Shown in pieces: positions 38,125 to 46,840 of a stretch of 64,000 nt of DNA. The number at the start of each line of letters is the position of its first letter. Positions within the stretch are counted from its first letter, which is position 1. Under the pieces are notes generated by a model that worked only from the letters and a program-made list of their open reading frames with translations, did not search any database and was not told the origin of the DNA. Both the position numbers and the translations under genes were made by a program. The DNA comes from Elusimicrobiota bacterium (GTDB lineage Bacteria; Elusimicrobiota; Elusimicrobia; UBA1565): NCBI GenBank assembly GCA_016196755.1, contig JACPXC010000007.1, positions 310,001-374,000 on the forward strand, given 5' to 3'.

Positions 38125-39659
38125 GGATCCTCCTTGTCCTGCTCGCCTCCGCGGCGCTCTGTCGCGCCGACCAGGCTTCCGACACGCGGTCCCTGGCCCT
38201 TACTGACGACGCCGAGCAACTGCTCAAGATGCGTGATGCCGATGGGGCGGCCCGCCTAGCCGAGGAGGCCGCCGAACTCAAGCCTGACAATATGCGCGCG
38301 CTCTGGGCGCTCTTTGAAGCCCGCCGCGCCGCGAAGCGTTACAGCGACGCCCTCGAAGCTCTCGACCGCGCGCTGCGCGTGGAGCCTCGACGAGCCAAGC
38401 TCCTCAACGCACGCGCCGAGACCCTGAACCGTCTGGGCCGCAGCCGTGAGGCCTTGGCCGCTGCCGAAGCCACGCTCGCCGCCGCAGATCCGAAGTACGC
38501 GGTCGCGGCGCATGTCAACCGGGCGCTGGCGCTCGACGGCCAGGGTCAGCGCGCCGCGGCGCTCGAGGCCTTGGCCCCCGCCGGCCGACTGCGGCCCGAC
38601 CTCAGGCCCAAGCTCGACGAGGCCAACGCCCTTGCGCCCGACACCCCGCTGAGCGCGGTCTTCGAGGGCGGGGCCAAGCCCCGCTCCCCGCGCGCGCCGC
38701 CCACGAAGTCGCCTTCGGCGCTGACGCTGGCCTTGGGGCTCGGAGCCCCGCTCCTCATCGTCGCGGGCTGGCGGACGTTCCGACCCCGCCGGCGGGCGTT
38801 TACGCCCATGCCCGAGCCGCCCCCCACGCCGCCCGCAACGCCCGCCGGCGGCCTAGCGGGCGCGGGCATCACGCTCGGGCGCAAGATCGGCCAGGGCGGC
38901 ATGGGCATCGTCTATGAGGGCCTAGACGTCAAGCTCAACCGGCGCGTCGCGCTCAAGAAGATGCGCTCGGAGATCCGCTCCGACCCCCGCGAGCGCGAGC
39001 GCTTCGTGCGCGAGGCCAAGACCGTGGCCGCCCTGCGCCATCCCAACATCGTCGAGATCTACGCCATCATCGAGGACGGCTCGGACGTCTTCCTGGTCTT
39101 CCAGTTCGTCTCCGGCAAGACCGTCCATGAGCTGCTAGGCGAGAAGGGACGCCTGCCCTTCGCCTACACGGCGGCCCTCATCAAGGCGGTCGGCGCGGCG
39201 CTCGACTACGCCCACGGCATGGGCGTCGTCCACCGCGACCTCAAGCCCGCCAACATAATGGTCGAGGACAGCGGGATGGTCAAGGTCATGGACTTCGGCG
39301 TGGCGCGCCAGGCCAAGGACGCGCTCTCGCGCATGTCGGTGACCAACACGGTGGTCGGCACCCCTCCCTATATGGCCCCCGAGCAGGAGCAGGGCGTCGT
39401 ATGCCCGGAGTCCGACGTGTTCGCCCTGGGAGTCTGCGGCTACGAGATGCTGACGGGCGAGCTGCCCTACCAGGGCATCGGCGCGGGGATGCTGATGGCC
39501 AAGCTCAAGGGCGCCTACGTCCCGGCGTCGGGCCTGACGCCCGGCTGTCCCCCGGGGCTCGACGCGGCGCTGGCCCGCGCCCTCGACCCCGACCCCGAGC
39601 GCCGCTACCCCAGCGGCTCCGAGTTCGCCGCCGCCCTGGCCGCCCTAAGCGCGAATTAG
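38121..39659 (+). CDS. Membrane Ser/Thr kinase with extracytoplasmic TPR region (kinase 1)
   Basis: This 512-residue protein has a signal-like start (MRILLVLLASAALCRA), TPR-like helices (about 28-170), a TM helix (about 199-216), a Pro-rich linker and a Hanks-type kinase (about 249-510). The kinase has GQGGMG, K279 in VALKKM, D373 in HRDLKPANIM, D391 in MDFG, and MAPEQ. All catalytic residues are present. The order puts the sensor outside and the kinase at the C-terminus inside, the reverse of PknB. It is coupled to the HEAT-cyclophilin gene. Confidence 0.88.
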   Translation: MRILLVLLASAALCRADQASDTRSLALTDDAEQLLKMRDADGAARLAEEAAELKPDNMRALWALFEARRAAKRYSDALEALDRALRVEPRRAKLLNARAETLNRLGRSREALAAAEATLAAADPKYAVAAHVNRALALDGQGQRAAALEALAPAGRLRPDLRPKLDEANALAPDTPLSAVFEGGAKPRSPRAPPTKSPSALTLALGLGAPLLIVAGWRTFRPRRRAFTPMPEPPPTPPATPAGGLAGAGITLGRKIGQGGMGIVYEGLDVKLNRRVALKKMRSEIRSDPRERERFVREAKTVAALRHPNIVEIYAIIEDGSDVFLVFQFVSGKTVHELLGEKGRLPFAYTAALIKAVGAALDYAHGMGVVHRDLKPANIMVEDSGMVKVMDFGVARQAKDALSRMSVTNTVVGTPPYMAPEQEQGVVCPESDVFALGVCGYEMLTGELPYQGIGAGMLMAKLKGAYVPASGLTPGCPPGLDAALARALDPDPERRYPSGSEFAAALAALSAN

Positions 39660-39695
39660 GGCCGGTCGTCCCTGGCGCGCAGACGGTATTGCCTC

Positions 39696-39701
39696 TATCC
39701 T
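39696..39701 (+). promoter_or_regulatory. -10 box of kinase 2
   Basis: TATCCT ends 9 nt before the GTG at 39711, giving almost no leader. It lies in the 51-nt gap after kinase 1. Confidence 0.35.
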
Positions 39702-39710
39702 TATGGCACG

Positions 39711-42200
39711 GTGGTGCGCCTACGCCCGGGGCCGTTTTCGCTGGCCTTGGTCCTGTCGCTAGGGGCCGTCCTGGTCTATGCCCACGGTCCGGGAGGAGGA
39801 GGCCCCTCCGGCGGTGGAAGCGGCGACGGACGAGGCAACAGACCCCACCGCACCCCGCGGGGAGCGGGTGGCGCCGATCCCGGCCGCCGCACGCCCGCTG
39901 GCGAGCGCGCCCGAAACATCGGACACAGCCATCGCGGCCTCAGCCAGGGCGCGTCGGGCGCCGCGGTCCAGCGCGCGAACTCGCTGCCTCCACAAGGCCA
40001 GGATCAGTTCTTCATCGCGCTCGAGAGCTACCTCCTGCGCGGCGTCCCCATCACCTCGGACAACGACCTGCAGTACATCCAGAACCACATGGGCGGGCCG
40101 GACGGCCCCTACGCCGCGCCCGACGGCGCCCTCCAGAAGGCCGCCGGCGGCAAGCGCCTTGGCGCCACCGCGCAGGACGCAGGCGGCGGCACCGAGCTGG
40201 CGGGGCCGGGCCAGGGAGCGGCGCCTTGGGAGGTCGGGGTCTCGAAGAAGCTCATCGACGCCGACCTCGACATGAGCTCCAACGACCGCTACGCCTTGCG
40301 CGTGGGCGGGATCCAGGACTCCTTCAACGCCGACTATCGCGCCGGCTTCAGCCAGCTGGGCAAGGCCATCGGCGCCGGCATGCGCGACCCCACCGCCCTG
40401 GCCTTCGGCGCGCTGGCCGCCTTCCACCGCAACGACATGAAGGCCGCCGCCAAGTGGGCCAAGGCCTCGCTCGACAAGGCCCCCAAGGGGCCGTGGGCCG
40501 AGATGTCGGACTCGGTGCTGCACCTGACCAAGAAGAACGTGGCCCACGCCTCGGCGCCGCCCAAGCCCAAGCCGCTCAGCATGCCGCAGAGCGGCGGCGA
40601 ACAGCCCGGCGGCGCCGTGGGCCCGGCGCTCTTCCCTCAAAAGACCGGCGGCGAGGCCGGCGGTAAGGAGGCCGCGGAGACTCTGCGCGCGGCCCAGCGC
40701 GCGCTGGCCGTGCGCGACTATCCTCTGGCCGAGGAGTTGGCCCGCAAGGTGCTTTTCGACGACCCGCGCAATCCCGAGGCCCTTAAGGTCAGCGTCTCGG
40801 CCTCCCTTCGCATGGGCCGCTACGCCCCGGCTTACGAGGACGCCGGGCTCGGGCTGGCCGACCAGCCGGCCGACGCCGAGCTCCTGCGCGCCCACGGTGT
40901 GGCGGCCGGGCGCACGGGCCGCTACGAGGCTGCCCTCTCCGACGCGCTGACCATGCTGCGCACCGACGCGCACAGCTCGGCGGGCCTACGCCTCCGGGCC
41001 TTCGCCGAGGCCGGCCTGGGCGACCGGGCCGCCATGCGCCAGGCGCTCGAGCGCGCGGCCGCCTCCGACGCGGCGGGCGCCGAGCTGCTGCGCCGAGCCA
41101 GCGCACTGCCCGAGGGCGCCGACCCGATGGCGCTCTTCTCCGACTCCTTGCTGCTCGACGATGAGGCCGCCCCCGCGCCGGCGACCGCCGGCGCGCCGCC
41201 GCCGCTCGAGGGCGCCGTCAGCGGCCGGGTGCTCGGCCTGGGCTTCCTTGCCCTGCTCGGGCCCTTGGCCGGCCTCTGGGCCCTCAAGTCGCTGCGCGGC
41301 GGAGGAGCCGGCCTCCCGCGCCGCACCTCTCTCGACCTGTCCGGCCTCATGCGCAAGAGCGGGCTCACCCCGGCCGCGCGCGCGGTCACGCTCCCGGCCC
41401 ACGTCGGCCCCTACCAGGTGCTGGAACCGGTCGGCCATGGCGGGATGGGCGTCATCTACAAGGCCAAGGACACCGGTCTCGACCGTCTTGTGGCGCTCAA
41501 GAAGATGCGCGAGGAGATCGCCGCCGACCCCCGCGAGCGCAAGCGCTTCCTCAAAGAGGCGAACATCGTCTCGGGGTTGGAGCACCCGGGCATCGTGCGC
41601 ATCTACGCGGTGCACGAGTCGCCGGAGGGCGACTACCTGGTCTTCGAGTTCGTCGACGGCAAGACCTTGGCCCAGCACCTGAGCGAGCGCGGCCGACTGC
41701 CTTTCCGGGAGGCGCTCGGGCTCTTGGCCCAAGCCGCCGAGGCCGTCGCCTACGCTCACGGAAGGGGCATCGTCCACCGCGACCTAAAGCCGTCGAACAT
41801 CATGCTCGACGTGAAGGGCCGCGTACGGGTCATGGACTTCGGCGTGGCCCGCGCGTCGAAAGACGCCATCACGCGCTTGACCGCCCAAGGGGCGACGACC
41901 GGCACGCCCGCCTACATGGCTCCCGAGCAGGAGGACGGCAAGGCGTCGCCGGCTTCCGATATCTATGCGCTGGGGGTCTGCCTCTACGAGCTCCTGACCG
42001 GGCGTGCCCCCTACGAGGGGACGGGGCTGGCGCTCTATCAGGCCAAGCGCGCCGGAGCCCCGCCGCCGCTGGCCTCCGTCCTGGGCCCCGACGCCCCGGC
42101 CGCGCTCGACGAAGTGTTGGCCAAGGCCTTGGACGCCGACCCCTCCAAGCGCTACGCCTCGGCGCGTGAGCTGGCCGCGGCCCTCGCCGTTCCAAAGTGA
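39711..42200 (+). CDS. Membrane Ser/Thr kinase with extracytoplasmic repeat region (kinase 2)
   Basis: This 829-residue protein from GTG 39711 (a second GTG follows directly) has an N-terminal signal/anchor (FSLALVLSLGAVLVYA). A long Gly/Pro-rich and then helical region follows, holding a block shared with kinase 3 (WEVGVSKKLIDADL ... GGIQDSF, about residues 168-280) and TPR-like helices (320-480). A TM helix lies near 505-523 and a Hanks kinase near 565-825, with GHGGMGVIYKAKD, VALKKM, D691 in HRDLKPSNIM, MDFGVA and MAPEQE. The kinase is intact. Confidence 0.87.
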   Translation: MVRLRPGPFSLALVLSLGAVLVYAHGPGGGGPSGGGSGDGRGNRPHRTPRGAGGADPGRRTPAGERARNIGHSHRGLSQGASGAAVQRANSLPPQGQDQFFIALESYLLRGVPITSDNDLQYIQNHMGGPDGPYAAPDGALQKAAGGKRLGATAQDAGGGTELAGPGQGAAPWEVGVSKKLIDADLDMSSNDRYALRVGGIQDSFNADYRAGFSQLGKAIGAGMRDPTALAFGALAAFHRNDMKAAAKWAKASLDKAPKGPWAEMSDSVLHLTKKNVAHASAPPKPKPLSMPQSGGEQPGGAVGPALFPQKTGGEAGGKEAAETLRAAQRALAVRDYPLAEELARKVLFDDPRNPEALKVSVSASLRMGRYAPAYEDAGLGLADQPADAELLRAHGVAAGRTGRYEAALSDALTMLRTDAHSSAGLRLRAFAEAGLGDRAAMRQALERAAASDAAGAELLRRASALPEGADPMALFSDSLLLDDEAAPAPATAGAPPPLEGAVSGRVLGLGFLALLGPLAGLWALKSLRGGGAGLPRRTSLDLSGLMRKSGLTPAARAVTLPAHVGPYQVLEPVGHGGMGVIYKAKDTGLDRLVALKKMREEIAADPRERKRFLKEANIVSGLEHPGIVRIYAVHESPEGDYLVFEFVDGKTLAQHLSERGRLPFREALGLLAQAAEAVAYAHGRGIVHRDLKPSNIMLDVKGRVRVMDFGVARASKDAITRLTAQGATTGTPAYMAPEQEDGKASPASDIYALGVCLYELLTGRAPYEGTGLALYQAKRAGAPPPLASVLGPDAPAALDEVLAKALDADPSKRYASARELAAALAVPK

Positions 42201-44236
42201 CGCGTCCCCTAGCGCTGGCTATGCTCCTGACGCTGGGCGCGGCCCCTGCCCGCGCCTCTGATGCCGACGTTCGGTACATCCAAGAGCGCGCCGGAAAGCG
42301 CGGCTCCGACGCCGGCGAGGCGCGCAAGGCGTCGCCGTGGGAAGCCGGGGTCTCCAAGAAGCTCATCGACGCAGACCTTGCGCGAGACCCCGGCGACCGT
42401 CATGCCCTGCGGGTCGGGGGCATCCGGGATTCCTTCCATTCCGACTATCCGGAGGCCCTGCGCAAGCTCGACAAGGCCATGGCGGCCGGCGTGCGCGACC
42501 CGACGACGCTGGCCTTCGCGTCGCTGGCCGGTTTCCATCACGGGCGGATGAAAGACGCGGCGGCCTGGTCCAAGGCCTCGCTCGAGGCGGCCCCCGACGG
42601 GCCCTGGGCCAAGATGGCCGACGCCGTCCTCCACCTGACCAAGGAGAACCTCTCCCGAGTCTCGGACCCGCAGAAACCCAAGCGTTTCGGACTGCCGCCC
42701 GTCAGTCGCAAGGCTGAGGAGCCGCAAGGAGCGGTCGGCCCCGCGCTGTTCCCGCAGCCGGACGCCGCGAAGGAAGGCGCCGGCGGGGGTTCGGCGGAGA
42801 TCTTGCGCGCGGCGCGGCGCGCCTGGACGGTCCGCGACTACTCCGGGGCCGACGCGCTGGCCCGCAAAGTCCTCGCGGAGCGTCCCGGCGACCCCGAGGC
42901 CCTGACCCTAGCCGCCGCCGCGGCACTGCGCCGCGGCCGGTATCAGCAGGCGATCGCCGACGCTCTGGCTCTGCCGCTCTCCGGCGCGGGCAGCGCCGCC
43001 GGCGCGCGGCTCTTGGCCTACTCCCAAGCCGGCCTCGGCGACCGGGCCTCGATGCTCAAGACCTTGGAGCGCGGGGCGCGCGGCGACCCGGCTACCGCCG
43101 AGCTGCTGCACCGCGCCCGCGCGCTGCCCGAGGGCGCCGACCTGACGGCGCTCTTCACGGACGCGCCGCTCCTCGACGACGAGACGTTGCCGTCCGCCCC
43201 GGAGCAAGCCCCCGCCGTGCCCGTAAAGGTCGCGGGATCAGGACGAGTCTTCCTCCTGGGCCTGCTCGCCCTCCTGGGGCCGCTGGCCGGACTCTGGGCG
43301 TTCCGGCGCCTGCGCGGCGGCGGGGCCGACCTGCCGCGCCGGACCTCGCTCGACGTGGAGCTCCTCAAGCGCCGCTCCGGCCTGACCCCGGCCGCGCGGC
43401 CGGTCAGCATGCCGACGCGCGTCGGCCCGTACCGCGTGCTCGGGCCCGTGGGCCACGGGGGGATGGGCGTGATCTACAAGGCCAAGGACACCGCCCGGGA
43501 CCGCCTCGTGGCGCTCAAGAAGATGCGCTCGGAGATCGCCGCCGACCCGCGCGAGCGCGAGCGCTTCTTAAAGGAAGCGCGCTTGGCCGCGGCGCTCGAG
43601 CATCCCGGCATCGTGCGGCTCCACGAGGTCTACGAGGCGGCCGCCGGAGCCTACCTGGTCTTCGAGTATGTCGACGGCAAGACCCTCGCCCAGTACCTGC
43701 TCGAGCGCGAGCGCCTACCCTACCGCAAGGCGCGCCGGGTCATACTCTCGGCCGCCGCGGCCGTCGCCTACGCCCACGAGCACGGCGTCGTCCACCGGGA
43801 CTTGAAGACCACCAACATCATCGTCGACGTGAAGGGCGCCGTGCGGGTCATGGACTTCGGCGTGGCGCGCGCCTCCAAAGACGCCATCACGCGCCTGACC
43901 CAGGGCGCGCCGGTGGCCGCGCAGGGGCACCTTGCTCCCGAGCAGGAGGACGGCGGCGCCTCCACGGCGCTCAGCGACGTCTACGCGCTGGGCGGCTGCC
44001 TCTACGAGCTTCTAGCCGGCAGGCCGCCGTACGCGGGAACCGGCCTCGAGCTCTACCAAGCCAAGCGCGCCGGCCCGCCGCCGCCGCTGGGAGAGCTCCT
44101 CGAAGCCGAGGACCCCGCGGGCGTCGACGCCCTGCTGGCCAAGGCTTTGGCCGCCGGCCCGTCCGCGCGGTTCGCCTCGGCGGGCGATTTCGCCGCGGCG
44201 CTCAAGGCTCACTCCAGCCGGAAGATGATGACCTGA
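42197..44236 (+). CDS. Membrane Ser/Thr kinase with extracytoplasmic repeat region (kinase 3)
   Basis: This 679-residue protein is a shorter tandem paralogue of kinase 2. It has a signal peptide (MTRPLALAMLLTLGAAPARA), the shared block WEAGVSKKLIDADL ... VGGIRDSF (about 48-140), TPR-like helices, a TM helix near 350-368 and a kinase near 415-675. The kinase has GHGGMGVIYKAKD, VALKKM, D535 in HRDLKTTNII and MDFGVA. The activation segment ends LAPEQE, and the DFG-APE stretch differs most from kinase 2. GTG 42197 overlaps the kinase 2 stop (GTGA). Its last 28 nt overlap tonB on the other strand. Confidence 0.87.
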   Translation: MTRPLALAMLLTLGAAPARASDADVRYIQERAGKRGSDAGEARKASPWEAGVSKKLIDADLARDPGDRHALRVGGIRDSFHSDYPEALRKLDKAMAAGVRDPTTLAFASLAGFHHGRMKDAAAWSKASLEAAPDGPWAKMADAVLHLTKENLSRVSDPQKPKRFGLPPVSRKAEEPQGAVGPALFPQPDAAKEGAGGGSAEILRAARRAWTVRDYSGADALARKVLAERPGDPEALTLAAAAALRRGRYQQAIADALALPLSGAGSAAGARLLAYSQAGLGDRASMLKTLERGARGDPATAELLHRARALPEGADLTALFTDAPLLDDETLPSAPEQAPAVPVKVAGSGRVFLLGLLALLGPLAGLWAFRRLRGGGADLPRRTSLDVELLKRRSGLTPAARPVSMPTRVGPYRVLGPVGHGGMGVIYKAKDTARDRLVALKKMRSEIAADPRERERFLKEARLAAALEHPGIVRLHEVYEAAAGAYLVFEYVDGKTLAQYLLERERLPYRKARRVILSAAAAVAYAHEHGVVHRDLKTTNIIVDVKGAVRVMDFGVARASKDAITRLTQGAPVAAQGHLAPEQEDGGASTALSDVYALGGCLYELLAGRPPYAGTGLELYQAKRAGPPPPLGELLEAEDPAGVDALLAKALAAGPSARFASAGDFAAALKAHSSRKMMT

Positions 44237-45006
44237 GGCAGAGAGACGGCGATCGGCCTCGCCTCGAGCGTCGCCGGCGAGAAGCGCATGCGCTTGGCGA
44301 CGTCCTTGGCGCCCTTGTCGAAGGCCGCCCCGCCCGATTGGACGATGTCGACCGACTCGACGGCGCCTGAGACCCCGATGAGGAGCTTCACCATGACCCG
44401 GCTCTCGCGCCCGGCCCGCCGCTCCGCCTCCGGATAGAAGCGCCGCAGGTTGTCGAGCACCTCGCTCTGGTTGAGCAGCCGCGGCGGGACCGGCTTGACG
44501 GTCCGCGCGCCGGGTCCGGTGCCGCCGCCGCCGCTGGCGGTCGGATCGCCCGCCGCGCTGCCCGAGGGGTTGCCCAGGGGCCCGGGTCCCGAGCCGGCGC
44601 CCGCGGGCGAGGCCGGGACCGCGGACGGAAGGACCGCGGCGCTCGTCGCCACGGCCGGTTCGGGCGCGGCCGGCGCCGGCTTCGGGTCGGCGACCGGGAT
44701 GGGCGCCGGCTCGGGAGCGGGCTCGACCGGAGCCGGGACCGGGCTCGGCGCGGGAGCCCTATCGACGGGAACCGGGGCGGGGACGGGAGAGGGCAGCGGC
44801 ACGCCGACCCGGCCGAGCTTGCCGGGCGGCGGCGAGGCCTTGGGGCCGAGCGGCAGGCTCAGGTCGACGACCATGTCGTGGGCCGGGAAGGTTGGAAGCC
44901 GCGCCTCGCGCAGGTTCCCGATGATCAACAGACCGAAATGGAAGGCCGCCGACGCCGCCAGGCAGCGCGCGAGCAGTCCGTCGTAGACGCGCCAGTCAGA
45001 GCCCAC
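44209..45006 (-). CDS. TonB-family energy transducer
   Basis: This 265-residue protein from GTG 45006 has an N-terminal TM helix (LLARCLAASAAFHFGLLIIG), a long Pro/Ala-rich spacer (about 65-160) able to cross the periplasm, and a TonB C-terminal domain (about 175-265) with RESRVMVKLLIGVSGAVESVDIV and FDKGAKDVAKRMRFSPA. It transmits ExbBD-derived energy to outer-membrane partners. It overlaps exbD by 11 nt. No TonB-dependent receptor gene is in the window, so its partner may be one of the HEAT proteins of the same operon. Confidence 0.88.
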   Translation of the reverse strand: MGSDWRVYDGLLARCLAASAAFHFGLLIIGNLREARLPTFPAHDMVVDLSLPLGPKASPPPGKLGRVGVPLPSPVPAPVPVDRAPAPSPVPAPVEPAPEPAPIPVADPKPAPAAPEPAVATSAAVLPSAVPASPAGAGSGPGPLGNPSGSAAGDPTASGGGGTGPGARTVKPVPPRLLNQSEVLDNLRRFYPEAERRAGRESRVMVKLLIGVSGAVESVDIVQSGGAAFDKGAKDVAKRMRFSPATLEARPIAVSLPQVIIFRLE

Positions 45007-45400
45007 CCTTGACCTCCAGGCTGATCTTGCGCAGCCCGGTGCCCCTGAGAAGGTCCAAGACGCCGACGATCTCGCCGTAGGGCAGGGCCCGGTCGGCGGA
45101 AAGGATGACGCGCAGCTCGGGGTCGCCGCCCAGGCGCTCCTTGAGCGCGCGGACCAGGGTCTCGCGGCTGAGCGCCTTCCCGGCCAGCCGCAGCTCGCGG
45201 GTCGTGTCGAAGGTGACCTCGAGCGCCTCGAGCCCGGCACGCTCGGTGTGCTTGGCGGCGGGGACGTCGACGCGCACGGCCTTGCGGTCCATGAGCGGCG
45301 CGGTGGCCATGAAGATGATTAGGACGACGAGGATGATGTCGACGAGCGGCGTGACGTTGATCTCGGTGATCGCCCGCGAGCCCGGGGTCAGGCTTTTCAT
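44996..45400 (-). CDS. exbD: ExbD/TolR-family proton channel subunit
   Basis: This 134-residue protein has the family TM helix with the essential aspartate D21 in INVTPLVDIILVVLIIFM, then a periplasmic domain ending in FDLLRGTG-like sequence (GVLDLLRGTGLRKISLEV). It pairs with the upstream ExbB-like protein to use the proton gradient. The ATG follows the exbB stop by 13 nt. Confidence 0.92.
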   Translation of the reverse strand: MKSLTPGSRAITEINVTPLVDIILVVLIIFMATAPLMDRKAVRVDVPAAKHTERAGLEALEVTFDTTRELRLAGKALSRETLVRALKERLGGDPELRVILSADRALPYGEIVGVLDLLRGTGLRKISLEVKGGL

Positions 45401-45413
45401 CGCCGCCGCCCGC

Positions 45414-46025
45414 TCAGGCCCCGGAGGCCAGCAGGCGCCGCGACAGCGACTCGACGCCGGAGAGGATGTCGGCGACCTTCTTCTGCAGGTAGTTGTAGGC
45501 CACGACGCTGGGGATGGCGACGAAGAGGCCGACGGCCGTGGCGATCAAGGCCTCGGAGAGGCCGCGCATGACGACCTCCGGTCCGGCGCCGGCGTTCTGA
45601 GAGAGGTCGTGGAAGGCCCGGATGACGCCGAGGACGGTGCCGAAGAGGCCCACGAACGGCGCGTTGCTGCCGAGGGTCCCCAGGACGAGCAGGCGCGACT
45701 CTAGATAGCGCCGCTCGTCGAGGGTCACGGCGGCCAACCGGTCCTCGGCGGCCGCGCGGTTTCCCGGCTCGACGCAGGCGGAGAGGATGCGGCCCGCGGC
45801 GGCGCCGGCCGCGCCCTTGATCGCGCCCTCGGCCGCCTTCCGGTCCCCGGCCTGGAGCGGGCCGGCCAGGCTCTCCTTGAGGCGCTCGAGGCCGTCGGTC
45901 TCGCGGGCCAGCAGGATGGCGCGCTCGAGCATGACGCCGAGCGCCGCCACCGAGCTCGCCAGAAGGGCGTAGATCACCCAGTCGCCCCCCGAAAGGGCGA
46001 AGGTCTTGATGAAGTCCAGGCTCAC
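45414..46025 (-). CDS. exbB: ExbB/TolQ/MotA-family proton channel subunit
   Basis: This 203-residue protein has three TM helices: about 15-35 (DWVIYALLASSVAALGVMLE), then NAPFVGLFGTVLGVIRAF, then GLSEALIATAVGLFVAIPSVVAYN, the last two carrying the family's pore residues. GTG 46025 overlaps the stop of the HEAT gene (GTGA). With ExbD and TonB it forms an energised envelope motor. Confidence 0.92.
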   Translation of the reverse strand: MSLDFIKTFALSGGDWVIYALLASSVAALGVMLERAILLARETDGLERLKESLAGPLQAGDRKAAEGAIKGAAGAAAGRILSACVEPGNRAAAEDRLAAVTLDERRYLESRLLVLGTLGSNAPFVGLFGTVLGVIRAFHDLSQNAGAGPEVVMRGLSEALIATAVGLFVAIPSVVAYNYLQKKVADILSGVESLSRRLLASGA

Positions 46026-46840
46026 TTGAATCTCTCCAGCCGGATCAGGGCCAGGGTGAGCTCGGCCCGGACGATGAGGTCCTTCTCGCGGTCCATGAGG
46101 TTGAGGAGCCTGCGGTACTCGTCGCCCCTGCCGAGCCGGCCGAGCTGGTAGATGGCGTTGGCGCGCACGTACCAGTCGGCGTGCTCGGCCAAGAGGAGCA
46201 GCATCTCGCGGCCGGCGAGGTTGCCTCTCTGCCAATAGGCGGCGGCGGCCATCACCTTGACCGTGAAGGAGGCGTCGCCCTGGGCCGCCTCGGCGATCGA
46301 GAACTCGGCGGCCGATGAATCCATGATGATCAGCGACTCGAGCGCGCCCAGGCGCACCGTGAGGCTCGGATCACGGATGGCCGTCTGGAACAGCCCCAAG
46401 AAGCGCGAATCCTTGGTGTAGGCCAGGGCCACCATGGCCCCGGCGCGCATCTGTGGGTTCTTGCCGGAGCGCACGATCCGCTCGAGCTCGCTTTGGATTT
46501 GGAAGTCCTGCGAGCCGGCCAAGCCCTCGGTCAGGAGGAAGCCGAGCTCGCTGTAGCGCATGCTCATCGTATGCCCGGTCAAGGTCGTCAACTCGCTGAA
46601 CACCTCGGCTGAGGCGTTCTGTCCCGCGACCTGGTCCGGCCGCAGGTCGGCGCGCTGCTGGAGGAGGCGCAGGAGCAGGGAGTTGATGCGCGGGTCGATC
46701 TGGCGCGCCGCGGGGATCTTGTTGCGCGGCGCCGTGATGACGATGGGCTCGAGCATGAAGTCCATGTCCACGGTCAGCGGCTCGGCGGCCTGGCTAGCCA
46801 TGGCGGGAAGGAGCAGGGAGAGAGCGAGCAGCCGGGTCAT
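46022..46840 (-). CDS. Exported HEAT-repeat protein with TonB-box-like N-terminus
   Basis: This 272-residue protein has a signal peptide (MTRLLALSLLLPAMASQAA). Just after it, residues 31-38 read EPIVITAP, close to the TonB box (acidic, x, hydrophobic, V/I, x, T, A) of TonB-dependent receptors. The remainder is HEAT-like: KNPQMRAGAMVALAYTKDSR, PSLTVRLGALESLI, ADWYVRANAIYQLGRLG. It is paralogous to the lipoprotein encoded just upstream (both have an INSLL/VNSLF ... DLRP/DMRP block). It overlaps that gene by ATGA and exbB by GTGA. Confidence 0.8.
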   Translation of the reverse strand: MTRLLALSLLLPAMASQAAEPLTVDMDFMLEPIVITAPRNKIPAARQIDPRINSLLLRLLQQRADLRPDQVAGQNASAEVFSELTTLTGHTMSMRYSELGFLLTEGLAGSQDFQIQSELERIVRSGKNPQMRAGAMVALAYTKDSRFLGLFQTAIRDPSLTVRLGALESLIIMDSSAAEFSIAEAAQGDASFTVKVMAAAAYWQRGNLAGREMLLLLAEHADWYVRANAIYQLGRLGRGDEYRRLLNLMDREKDLIVRAELTLALIRLERFK

